Position numbers and translations under genes: made by a program. A stretch of 46,627 nucleotides of DNA from DATLFP01 sp035540955 (GTDB lineage Bacteria > Actinomycetota > Acidimicrobiia > Acidimicrobiales > CADCSY01), in assembly GCA_035540955.1 (NCBI GenBank), contig DATLFP010000210.1, positions 1 through 46,627 of the forward strand, in the 5' to 3' direction. The notes beneath the pieces were generated by a model. It was not told the DNA's origin. It was given only the letters and a program-made list of their open reading frames with translations, and made no database searches. Of the stretch, positions 37,342 through 45,465 are shown one piece after another (positions within the stretch are counted from its first letter, which is position 1; each line of letters starts with the position of its first letter).

Positions 37342-39570
37342 GTGACCGAGACCGCTGAGGTCGAACAGCGCCTGCCGGGGCGACGGCGGCGGGACCGGGT
37401 GCGCTGGTCGCGCTTCAGCACCACCTCCCGGCCGGCGCCCCCCGCCCACCCGCTGGACCGGAGCTGGGTTCGCGACAGCGCCTGGGTGATCACGGGGTTC
37501 CTCGGGCTCATCCTGCTCCTGCGCCTCGTGCTGCCGGTGACCCCGTCGATCGGCGTGCAGCTCTACGGCGTCGTCATCGGCTGCATCAACGCCCTCGTCG
37601 CCATCGGGCTGATCCTCGTCTTCCGGTCCAACCGGATCATCAACTTCGCCCAGGCCGAGATCGGGATCTTCGGGGCCATCCTCTTCGAGAACCTGATGCG
37701 CAGCGCCGGCCTGCCGTGGTTCGCGGCCCTGCTCGTCGGCGTGGCGGCCTCGGCCGCCCTCGCCGGGATCCTCGAGTACACGCTCGTGCGCCGGTTCGCG
37801 AAGGCCCCGCGCCTGATCCTCACGGTGGTCACCATCGGGCTGGCCCAGGTGACGGTGGTGCTCACCTACCTGATGGCGAACCGGTTCGGCCGGGTGGCCG
37901 CCAGCGGCGGCTTCGAGACGCCGCTCTCCGACATCAAGATCACCATCACCAACGTCATCTTCCGAGGCGACGCGCTCATCCTCGTGATCACCGCGCCGCT
38001 GATCGTCATCTCGCTCAACGTGTTCCTGAAGCGGACCGACTTCGGTGTCGCCGTCCGTGCCGCGGCGGAGTCGGGCGACCGCGCCGGCCTCCTCGGTGTC
38101 CCGGTCAAGCGGGTCAGCACGGTCATGTGGATCGTGGCCGGCGGCATCGGCGGGCTGGCCACCATCCTGCGGGCACCGGTGGTCGGGCTCATCTCGGGGA
38201 GCACGCTGCAGGGCCCCGGACTCCTCCTCCGAGCGCTCGCCGCGGCGGTGATCGCCCGCATGGACAACATGCGCACCGCCGTGCTCGCCGCCATCGGCAT
38301 CGGCATCGTCGAGCAGTCGCTCTACCTCGCGTACGGCGGATCGCCGATCTCGAACGTGGTCTTCGTGGCCATCATCATCGGAGCGCTGATCATCCAGCGA
38401 CCGACGGCCGGCCGCTCCGAGGACGGCGACACGAGCACATGGGCCGTCGTCGACGAGGTGCGGGCGATCCCCCGCGCGCTCGCCCGGCTCCCCGAGGTCC
38501 GGATCGGGCGAGTGGCCATCGCCGTGCTCGTCGGTGGCCTCGTGCTCGGCTACCCGCTCATCGCCACACCGTCCAAGGAGAACCTCGCGTCGGCGATGAC
38601 GATCTACGCCATCGTCGCCGTCTCGCTGGTGGTGCTCACCGGCTGGAGCGGCCAGATCAGCCTCGGGCAGTTCGGCATCGTGGGGCTCGGCGCCGCGGTC
38701 GCCGCCCGATTGTCCGCCGACGCCGGAGTCGACTTCCTGCTGGCGATGCTGATCGGCGGCGTCGCGGGCTCGCTCGCCGCGCTCGTGCTCGGCACCGCCG
38801 CCCTTCGCATCAAGGGCTTCTTCTTCGCCGTCACGAGCCTGGGCTTCGCCGTCGCCGTCGAGACGTACTTCCTCAACGTCTCGTACTTCCGCGGGCTCGT
38901 GCCGGTCAACCGACCCGAGCGACCGATCCTCCTCGAGCGGTTCGACCTCGAGAGCGAGACCGCCTTCTACTACTTCGCCGTCACGATGCTGGCGCTCGTC
39001 ATCGTGATGGTGCGGGGCATCCGCCGTTCGAGAACCGGGCGGGCGCTGCTCGCCGTGCGTGACAACGAGAAGGCCGCGCAGTCCTACGGGATCAACCGCG
39101 CCAAGAACAAGCTGCTCGCCTTCGCCGTGTCGGGCTACATCGCCGGCATCGCCGGCGCCCTCTTCGCCGTCCACCAGCACGCCGTGAGCGCCACCGCGTA
39201 CTCGGCCAACGAGAGCCTGCGGGTGTTCTCCATGGTGGTCATCGGCGGCCTCGGCTCGGTGCCGGGTGCGGTGCTGGGCGCCGTCTTCGTCCGGGGCTCG
39301 TCGTTCCTCCTGTCGCCGCAGCTGGCGATCCTCGCCTCGGGTCTCGGCCTGCTCGTGGTCCTGCTCGTGTTCCCGGGCGGGCTCGGGCGGCTGCTCTTCA
39401 CCGCCCGCGACGCCGCGCTCCGGAAGGTCGCCGAGCGGAGAGGCATCGTGGTGCCGAGCCTCCTCCGCGACGAGCGCACCGATCGCGAGCCGATCGACGT
39501 CGACGAGATCGTGGAGCACGCCGGCCTCACCGAGGAGCCGGCACCCGAGCGCGAGATGGTGACGTCGTGA
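37342..39570 (+). CDS. LivH-LivM fusion permease of a branched-chain-type ABC transporter
   Basis: 742 residues from GTG 37342, preceded by AAGGGGGG. A 45-residue basic tail leads into a complete LivH (VGVQLYGVVIGCINALVAIG region, NRIINFAQAEIGIFGAILFE, KRTDFGVAVRAAAESGDRAG). After a linker near residues 355-385 comes a complete LivM (LTGWSGQISLGQFGIVGLGA, RRSRTGRALLAVRDNEKAAQ, FSMVVIGGLGSVPGAVLGAV). The two channel halves are therefore one polypeptide. The last 50 residues are a charged cytoplasmic tail. Its stop overlaps the next gene (GTGA). LivHM fusions are known in actinobacteria. Confidence 0.93.
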   Translation: MTETAEVEQRLPGRRRRDRVRWSRFSTTSRPAPPAHPLDRSWVRDSAWVITGFLGLILLLRLVLPVTPSIGVQLYGVVIGCINALVAIGLILVFRSNRIINFAQAEIGIFGAILFENLMRSAGLPWFAALLVGVAASAALAGILEYTLVRRFAKAPRLILTVVTIGLAQVTVVLTYLMANRFGRVAASGGFETPLSDIKITITNVIFRGDALILVITAPLIVISLNVFLKRTDFGVAVRAAAESGDRAGLLGVPVKRVSTVMWIVAGGIGGLATILRAPVVGLISGSTLQGPGLLLRALAAAVIARMDNMRTAVLAAIGIGIVEQSLYLAYGGSPISNVVFVAIIIGALIIQRPTAGRSEDGDTSTWAVVDEVRAIPRALARLPEVRIGRVAIAVLVGGLVLGYPLIATPSKENLASAMTIYAIVAVSLVVLTGWSGQISLGQFGIVGLGAAVAARLSADAGVDFLLAMLIGGVAGSLAALVLGTAALRIKGFFFAVTSLGFAVAVETYFLNVSYFRGLVPVNRPERPILLERFDLESETAFYYFAVTMLALVIVMVRGIRRSRTGRALLAVRDNEKAAQSYGINRAKNKLLAFAVSGYIAGIAGALFAVHQHAVSATAYSANESLRVFSMVVIGGLGSVPGAVLGAVFVRGSSFLLSPQLAILASGLGLLVVLLVFPGGLGRLLFTARDAALRKVAERRGIVVPSLLRDERTDREPIDVDEIVEHAGLTEEPAPEREMVTS

Positions 39571-42500
39571 GCGCCTTCACCGACGGGCTCCGTGAGGGCT
39601 GGGCCAACACCCGGCGCTCGGCCCGAAACGCGCCGGCGACGACCCGCCGCGTTCTCCGCGATCCCCGCTCGATCGTCGCCGGCGCGCCGCTGGCGCCGCT
39701 GGTGGTCCTCTACGGCCACACGCTGATCGACGCCGTCGACCGGGCCGGCTTCAACGTGATCCTGCCCGAGATCAAGAACGAGTTCGGGCTCGACCTGCAG
39801 GCCGCCTCGAGCATCGCCAGCGTGAGCATCCTGGTTGCGCTGCTCCTCAGCGTCCCGGTGGCGTTCTGGTCCGAGCGCACGCGCCACCGCACCTGGTTCC
39901 TCGCCGCCGGAGCGCTGATCGCCGGCCTGTTCGCCGGGGTCTCCGGCCTGGCCACGGGCGTCGCCCTGTTCGTCGTGGCGCGCGGCGCCTTCGGCCTCGG
40001 CCTTCGCCTCAACGACCCGGTGCAGTCGAGCCTCATGGCCGACTACTACGCGGTCAACACCCGTCCCACCATCTTCGCCGGACGCTCGATCACGCAGAAC
40101 GTCGGCCAGCTGGCGGGGCCGCTCTTCTTCGGCATCACCGCCGAGCTGTTCGGGTGGCGAGCGGCCGTGCTTGCCGTGGCGCTGCCGTCGCTGGCGCTCG
40201 CCGTGTGGTCATGGCGCCTTCGCGAGCCGGTGCGGGGGGCGCCGGAGCGAGCGGCGCTCGGCCTGACCGGCGCCGACGCCGAGGTCGAGGAGGAGCCGCC
40301 CACCTTCGAGGAGGCCCTGCAGATCCTCCGCCGCGTCGGGACCATCCGGCGGCTGTGGCACGCCCTGCCGTTCCTCATCGGCGGGCTCACCTCCTTCGCC
40401 GTCCTCTTCCCCCTGTACCTCGAGGAGGTGTTCGGCCTCGGCCCCGCGCAGCGCGGCGTGATCGGCGCCATCAACGAGCCCGTCGGGATCGTCGCCCTCC
40501 TCTTCGCCATCCCCATCTCAGTGCGCTACCTGCAGAGCGGCCAGCCGGAGCGGTTGTTCCGGATGCTCGGCGTGTCCTCCACCGTCGTCGCCGTCTCGAT
40601 CGGCGTGATGGCGCTCGCGCCCAACCTGGCCGTGCTGATCGCGGCGAGCCTCGTGCTGCAAGCGGCCGCCGCGCTCCTGGCACCGGGCGTGGCGACGCTC
40701 TTCGCCATGATCACCCCGCCCCGAGTGCGCACGGTGGGCTACGCCTTCGGCGCCCTCTGGGCTCTGCCGGGGCTGCTCATGCTGCCGGTCGCCGGCGGGC
40801 TCGGCGATGCCCTCGGGCTCCGCTGGGGGATGCTCGTCGGGCTCCCCATCTTCATGATCGGCGCGTTCATGGTCGCCGGCTCGGGCGGGGCGTTCCGTGC
40901 CGACATGCACGCCACCCTCGTCGCTGCCGGAGCCGCCGCCGAGGCGAGGCGGGCCCGGGCCGAGGGCCGCACGAAGCTGCTGGTCTGCCGCGGCGTCGAT
41001 CTCGCCTACGGGCAGGTCCAGGTGCTGTTCGACGTCGACTTCGACGTCGAGGAGGGCGAGATGGTGGCGCTCCTCGGCACCAACGGCGCCGGCAAGTCGT
41101 CGCTGCTGCGGGCGATCTCGGGGACGGCGCCGCCCAGCAGCGGCACGATCCTGTTCGACGGCCGCGACATCACACAGGCGGGCGCCGTGCAGACCTCGTC
41201 GCTCGGCATCGTCCAGGTACCCGGCGGCCGGGGGGTGTTCCCGACGATGACGGTGGGCGAGAACCTCCGCGTCGCCACGTGGCTCTACCGGCGGGAGCCC
41301 GAGCACGTCGAGGCCGGCGTCGCCCGCGTGCTGGAGATGTTCCCGGTGCTGCGAGAGCGGTTCGACACCCCAGCCGGGAACCTGTCCGGCGGCGAGCAGC
41401 AGATGCTCACCCTCGCGCAGGCGTTCGTGGCTCGCCCCCGGCTCCTGCTGATCGACGAGCTCTCGCTCGGTCTCGCGCCGACCGTCGTGCAGCAGCTGCT
41501 CGAGGTCGTGCGGGCCATCCACGCCGAAGGCGTGACCATCGTCCTCGTCGAACAGTCGGTGAACGTGGCGCTGACGGTGTGCGACCGCGCCGTGTTCCTC
41601 GAGAAGGGTGAGGTCCGGTTCCAGGGGCCGACCTCGGAGCTGCTCGACCGGCCCGACGTGCTGCGCTCGGTGTTCCTCGAGGGGGCGGCCGCCGTGACCG
41701 GTGCGAACGGGCACACGGGGCCATCGCCCGCCGCCGAGCCGGTGGCGCCGGCCCGCACCCGGCGGCGGATCGACCACGACCAGCTGGCCGAGCTCGGCAT
41801 CGAGCTGCCGGTCCTGCTCGAGGCCCGCGGCCTCACCAAGCACTTCGGGGGGATCACCGCCGTCGACGAGGTGAGCCTCCGACTCCACCAGGGCGAGATC
41901 CTCGGCCTGATCGGCTCGAACGGCGCCGGGAAGACGACCATCTTCGACCTGCTCAGCGGGTTCCTCGCGCCGGACGCCGGCGTGATCCTGCTCGACGGCA
42001 TCGACGTGACCGCCTGGACGCCCGACCAGCGGGCGCGGGCCCGGCTCGGCCGGTCGTTCCAGGACGCCCGCCTGTTCCCGGCCCTGACGGTGACCGAGGC
42101 GATCGCGGTGGCGCTCGAGCGCCACGTCCTGGTCCCCGACGTGCTGTCGGCCGCCTTCTACCTGCCTGCGGCGCGCGAGTCCGAGGACCGGATCGCCGAT
42201 CGGGTCGACGAGCTCATCGAGCTGATGGGGCTCGAGGCGTTCCGCGACAAGTTCGTGGCCGAGCTGTCGACCGGGAGCCGGCGCATCGTCGATCTCGCCT
42301 GCACCCTCGCCCACCAACCGCGGGTCGTGCTCCTCGACGAGCCCTCGTCGGGCATCGCCCAGCGGGAGACCGAGGCGCTCGGCCCCGTCCTGCTGCGGGT
42401 GCAGCGGGAGACCAACACCAGCCTGCTCGTCATCGAGCACGACATGCCCCTCATCAGCTCGATCTCCGACCGGCTCGTCGCCCTCGAGGCCGGACGCCAG

Positions 42501-42665
42501 ATCGCGGAAGGAGCACCGCGCGCCGTCCTCGAGGACCCGCGCGTCATCGCGTCGTACCTGGGCACCGACGAGAGCGTTATCGCGCGGTCGGGCTCGCGGG
42601 CGGCAACCAACGGCAAGCGGCGACGGCGCCAGCTCGTCGCGTCAACGGGGAGGACCAGATCATGA
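39567..42665 (+). CDS. MFS-like domain fused to two ABC ATPases (LivF then LivG)
   Basis: 1032 residues from GTG 39567. Residues about 40-440 form an MFS-like 12-helix region (RAGFNVILPEIKNEFGLDLQ, FWSERTRHRTWFLAAGALIA, and RLNDPVQSSLMADYYAVNTR). Next is a LivF-type ATPase at about 470-705: Walker A TNGAGKSS near 504, signature LSGGEQQMLTLAQA near 605, Walker B LLLIDELSLGLAP. A Pro-rich linker leads to a LivG-type ATPase at about 750-1005: FGGITAVDEVSLRLHQGE, Walker A SNGAGKTT near 782, signature changed to LSTGSRRIVDLAC near 898, Walker B VVLLDEPSSGIAQRE. Both ATPases look intact. Start and stop overlap both neighbours by 4 bp, so permease, ATPase and binding protein are strictly co-translated. 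Confidence 0.93.
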   Translation: MSAFTDGLREGWANTRRSARNAPATTRRVLRDPRSIVAGAPLAPLVVLYGHTLIDAVDRAGFNVILPEIKNEFGLDLQAASSIASVSILVALLLSVPVAFWSERTRHRTWFLAAGALIAGLFAGVSGLATGVALFVVARGAFGLGLRLNDPVQSSLMADYYAVNTRPTIFAGRSITQNVGQLAGPLFFGITAELFGWRAAVLAVALPSLALAVWSWRLREPVRGAPERAALGLTGADAEVEEEPPTFEEALQILRRVGTIRRLWHALPFLIGGLTSFAVLFPLYLEEVFGLGPAQRGVIGAINEPVGIVALLFAIPISVRYLQSGQPERLFRMLGVSSTVVAVSIGVMALAPNLAVLIAASLVLQAAAALLAPGVATLFAMITPPRVRTVGYAFGALWALPGLLMLPVAGGLGDALGLRWGMLVGLPIFMIGAFMVAGSGGAFRADMHATLVAAGAAAEARRARAEGRTKLLVCRGVDLAYGQVQVLFDVDFDVEEGEMVALLGTNGAGKSSLLRAISGTAPPSSGTILFDGRDITQAGAVQTSSLGIVQVPGGRGVFPTMTVGENLRVATWLYRREPEHVEAGVARVLEMFPVLRERFDTPAGNLSGGEQQMLTLAQAFVARPRLLLIDELSLGLAPTVVQQLLEVVRAIHAEGVTIVLVEQSVNVALTVCDRAVFLEKGEVRFQGPTSELLDRPDVLRSVFLEGAAAVTGANGHTGPSPAAEPVAPARTRRRIDHDQLAELGIELPVLLEARGLTKHFGGITAVDEVSLRLHQGEILGLIGSNGAGKTTIFDLLSGFLAPDAGVILLDGIDVTAWTPDQRARARLGRSFQDARLFPALTVTEAIAVALERHVLVPDVLSAAFYLPAARESEDRIADRVDELIELMGLEAFRDKFVAELSTGSRRIVDLACTLAHQPRVVLLDEPSSGIAQRETEALGPVLLRVQRETNTSLLVIEHDMPLISSISDRLVALEAGRQIAEGAPRAVLEDPRVIASYLGTDESVIARSGSRAATNGKRRRRQLVASTGRTRS

Positions 42666-44401
42666 ACCCGCAGACCCGTCTCATCGTGACCCGGTGGGCA
42701 CCGTTCGCCGGCATCGCCGTGACGCTCGCCCTGCTCCTGCTCATCGCGCCGACGAAGTCGCCCGACCGCACGAGCGCCTTCGCCGGCATCGGTGCCGGGT
42801 CCGACGTCACCACCACGGGTGCGACCAGTGGCGTCGCCGTCACCGACGTCACCGGGGGGACCGGGAGCTCGACGGTCGAGGTCCCCGGCGCGCCGGGTGC
42901 GTCGTTGGGGAGCAGCGGTGCCGGTGGCGGCGGTGGCGGCTCGGCCCCCACGGCCTCGCGCGCCAGCGCGCCGGTGCCGGCTTCGGCGGCGGCGGGGGTC
43001 ACGGGCGAGGACTGCACCCGTCGCGACATCCTCGGGGGCAACACCGAGTGCAAGCCTCTGTGGTCGGGCCAGAACGGCGGCGCCACCTACAAGGGCGTGA
43101 GCGGCGACAGCATCACCGTCGTCTACTACCTCGGCAAGGCCAACGAGCAGGTCAACGCCATCCTCCGGGCCGGCGGCGCCGGGGCCAGCCGGGCCGAGGT
43201 CATCCACACGATCGAGACCTACTTCGCCTTCTTCAACAAGCACATGCAGACCTACGGCCGCACGCTCGACCTCGTGGTCTTCGAGGGCGAGGCCGACACC
43301 GGCGACACCGCGGCGTTCCGAGCGGAGGCGGTGCGCATCGATCAGGAGATCGGCGCCTACATGGTGTTCGGCGCCGGCAACACCGACATGATCGACGAGC
43401 TCGCCCGGCGGGGCATCGTGTGCATCTGCGGCGCGCAGCTGCCCGGGGAGTTCCACGTCGAGCGGGCGCCGTTCGTCTTCGGCATCCTCGCCGACGGCGA
43501 CACCACCAACAAGCACATCTCCGAATACATCTGCAAGCGCCTCGGACCTGGTGGAGGTGTCGCCGAGTACGCCGGCCCGCTGATCCACCCGACCATCGGT
43601 GGGCGCGACACGCCCCGCCGCTTCGGCATGTCGTTCCCGGCCAACAACTTCGGGACCCCGAACGCCGAGGACCTCGAAGCCCGGCTGAACGCCTGCGGCA
43701 TCGAGATCGTGCGGAAGAACGCGTACGCATCCGACATCAACACCGCCGGCCAGCAGTCCACGACCTCGGTGCAGGGGTCGATCGCCGCCAAGGTGACCAC
43801 GGTCCTCTGCGTCTGCGACCCGATCGCCCCGGTCTTCGGCACCCAGGCGGCGAGCCAGCAGCAGTACTACCCGGAGTGGTTCCAGACCGGGTACCTGCTG
43901 CAGGACGCCGAGTTCTTCGGCCGCCTCTACGACCAGACGCAGTGGAGCCACAACTTCGGCATCAGCAGCCTCCCGGTGCCCATCGCCCGCAGCGACGCGG
44001 CGTTCTGGAAGGCGTACAAGTCGGAGGACCCCGACACCGACCCGCCGGTGGGAGCCGAGCTCATCTACCCGGCGCTGCTGGTCGGCTTCAGCGGCGTCGA
44101 GCGGGCCGGGCCCCACCTCGACCCCGCGACCTACCGCGACGCGATGTACTCGATCGACGTGCCGTCGACCGACAAGCACACCGTGGCGTTCAGCTATGCC
44201 CCCGACGACTTCGGCGGCATCGACGACGCTCGTGAGGTGTGGTGGGATCCGTCGGGCGTCCACCCCGCGGACGGCAAGCCGGGGACGTACCGCAACGTGA
44301 ACGACGGGAAGCGCTACCGGCCGGGCGAGTGGCCGGCGACGAAGCCGGGGGTGTTCGACCCCGCGTGCGACGCCGCCGGCAGCTGTGGCGCGGCGCCGTA
44401 G
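42662..44401 (+). CDS. Periplasmic binding protein of the fused branched-chain-type transporter
   Basis: 579 residues from ATG 42662 (ATGA overlap). The N-terminus is a membrane helix (WAPFAGIAVTLALLLLIAP) without lipobox Cys, then 80 residues of Gly/Ser/Thr/Ala tether, including a run of six Gly. The binding domain starts near residue 115 with several Cys (EDCTRRDILGGNTECKPLW). LivJ-like features include DSITVVYYLGKANEQVNAIL and LDLVVFEGEADTGDTAAFRA, and QEIGAYMVFGAGNTDMIDEL. Extra Cys pairs (VCICGAQ, VLCVCDP, ACDAAGSC) may form disulphides. It is about 150 residues longer than ordinary LivJ proteins, and the ligand is unknown. Confidence 0.9.
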   Translation: MNPQTRLIVTRWAPFAGIAVTLALLLLIAPTKSPDRTSAFAGIGAGSDVTTTGATSGVAVTDVTGGTGSSTVEVPGAPGASLGSSGAGGGGGGSAPTASRASAPVPASAAAGVTGEDCTRRDILGGNTECKPLWSGQNGGATYKGVSGDSITVVYYLGKANEQVNAILRAGGAGASRAEVIHTIETYFAFFNKHMQTYGRTLDLVVFEGEADTGDTAAFRAEAVRIDQEIGAYMVFGAGNTDMIDELARRGIVCICGAQLPGEFHVERAPFVFGILADGDTTNKHISEYICKRLGPGGGVAEYAGPLIHPTIGGRDTPRRFGMSFPANNFGTPNAEDLEARLNACGIEIVRKNAYASDINTAGQQSTTSVQGSIAAKVTTVLCVCDPIAPVFGTQAASQQQYYPEWFQTGYLLQDAEFFGRLYDQTQWSHNFGISSLPVPIARSDAAFWKAYKSEDPDTDPPVGAELIYPALLVGFSGVERAGPHLDPATYRDAMYSIDVPSTDKHTVAFSYAPDDFGGIDDAREVWWDPSGVHPADGKPGTYRNVNDGKRYRPGEWPATKPGVFDPACDAAGSCGAAP

Positions 44402-45407
44402 GCGGCCGGTCGCGGCGCTGGCGGCCCTGGCGGCCGGCGCGATCCTGGTCGGGTGCGGGTCCGACCCGCCCCGGCTGGAGATCGGCGCCGGGCCGGCCTC
44501 GTACCGCATCGAGTACCGCGTCGAAGGGCAGTCGGTGTCCACCGAGACGGTGACCGTCGTCCGGCCGTTCGCGAGCTCGGTCGTCACCGCCGGATCGGTG
44601 CGCACGACCGACCTCGGGCGGATCGCGCTCGGCGAGCAGGTGCTCGCCCACCCCCCCAACGGCACCACGGCCGACGTCCGGGTGAGCGCCGTGCTCGACG
44701 ACGCCGAGGCGGCGGGCCTGCTCGAACGGCGGGAGATCCGCGAAATCCTGGGGCGGCGCTGCCAGGTCCTGCGGTCGGGACGCCCGCTGCGGGAGGGCCC
44801 CCTCCATCCGCCCACCGCCCGGACCTACAGCGACGCGTGCGTCGACGAGTCCGGCCTCGTGCTCGAGGAGGTGCTCGTCACCGACGGCGAGCGCGACCTG
44901 CGCCGCGTCGCGATCGCCGTCGAGCTCGACGTCGATCTCGACACCGCCGGCCTCGCTGAGCGGGACACGACGGTGCCGGCCGACCAGGGCGGCGGCGCCG
45001 TGCGCCCGGTGACAGCCGATGACGCCCTGCCGCCGCCGGAGCTCGTGCTGCGGGCGCCGCCCGCCGGGTTCCGCAGCCTGGGCCGTTACCTCGTCGTCCC
45101 GCCCCGGGGCCAGGACCCCTTCCTGGGCGGCGAGGGACGGGCGGCGACCGCCGAGGTGTTCGTGCGCGGCATCGACGTGGTGGTCGTCGAGCAGGGCGGG
45201 ACGCTCCTGGGCACCGCGGCGTTCCCCGAGCCGGCCGGCAACCGCGCCGCGGTCGACCTCGGGGAGATCGGCGAGGGCGAGGCGGTCCTCAGTGCCCAGG
45301 TCAACGAGGTCCGCCGCGACCTCGGGGGCGGGCGCTTCGTCCGCATCTCCGGCACCCTGCCGATCGCCGACCTCGCCGCCATCGCCCGCTCGCTCACCAC
45401 CCCCTGA
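44385..45407 (+). CDS. Lipoprotein coupled to the fused transporter, unrecognised
   Basis: 340 residues from GTG 44385, starting 17 bp inside the binding-protein gene. Arg-rich start, hydrophobic core and lipobox (AALAALAAGAILVGCGSD, Cys24). The body begins with strands resembling LolA/RseB-like half-barrels (ASYRIEYRVEGQSVSTETVT), has two central Cys (GRRCQVLRSG, YSDACVDESG), and ends with a beta-rich C-terminal region (RYLVVPPRGQDPFLGGEG; VVVVEQGGTLLGTAAF). The fold is a guess. Overlap with the transporter operon suggests a periplasmic accessory. Confidence 0.8.
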   Translation: MARRRRRPVAALAALAAGAILVGCGSDPPRLEIGAGPASYRIEYRVEGQSVSTETVTVVRPFASSVVTAGSVRTTDLGRIALGEQVLAHPPNGTTADVRVSAVLDDAEAAGLLERREIREILGRRCQVLRSGRPLREGPLHPPTARTYSDACVDESGLVLEEVLVTDGERDLRRVAIAVELDVDLDTAGLAERDTTVPADQGGGAVRPVTADDALPPPELVLRAPPAGFRSLGRYLVVPPRGQDPFLGGEGRAATAEVFVRGIDVVVVEQGGTLLGTAAFPEPAGNRAAVDLGEIGEGEAVLSAQVNEVRRDLGGGRFVRISGTLPIADLAAIARSLTTP

Positions 45408-45411
45408 GCAG

Positions 45412-45460
45412 GATCTCGGGCCATCGAGGGCCCCTGTAGGGCCCCGTCCAGCCCGAGATC
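45412..45460. terminator. Nested stem-loop between convergent genes
   Basis: Outer arms GATCTCGGGC (45412-45421) and GCCCGAGATC (45451-45460) pair over 10 bp. Inside, GGGCCC (45428-45433) pairs with GGGCCC (45439-45444) over a 5-nt loop. It lies exactly between the ends of the plus-strand lipoprotein and minus-strand AAA+ genes, so it is probably a bidirectional terminator. Confidence 0.7.
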
Positions 45461-45465
45461 TGGTG

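Noticed and set aside
37207..39519. Upstream extension of the VWA frame to 1441 codons
   Set aside because: The extension is antisense to LivH-LivM, is Asp/Arg/His low complexity, and the ATG at 37206 fits the domain start.
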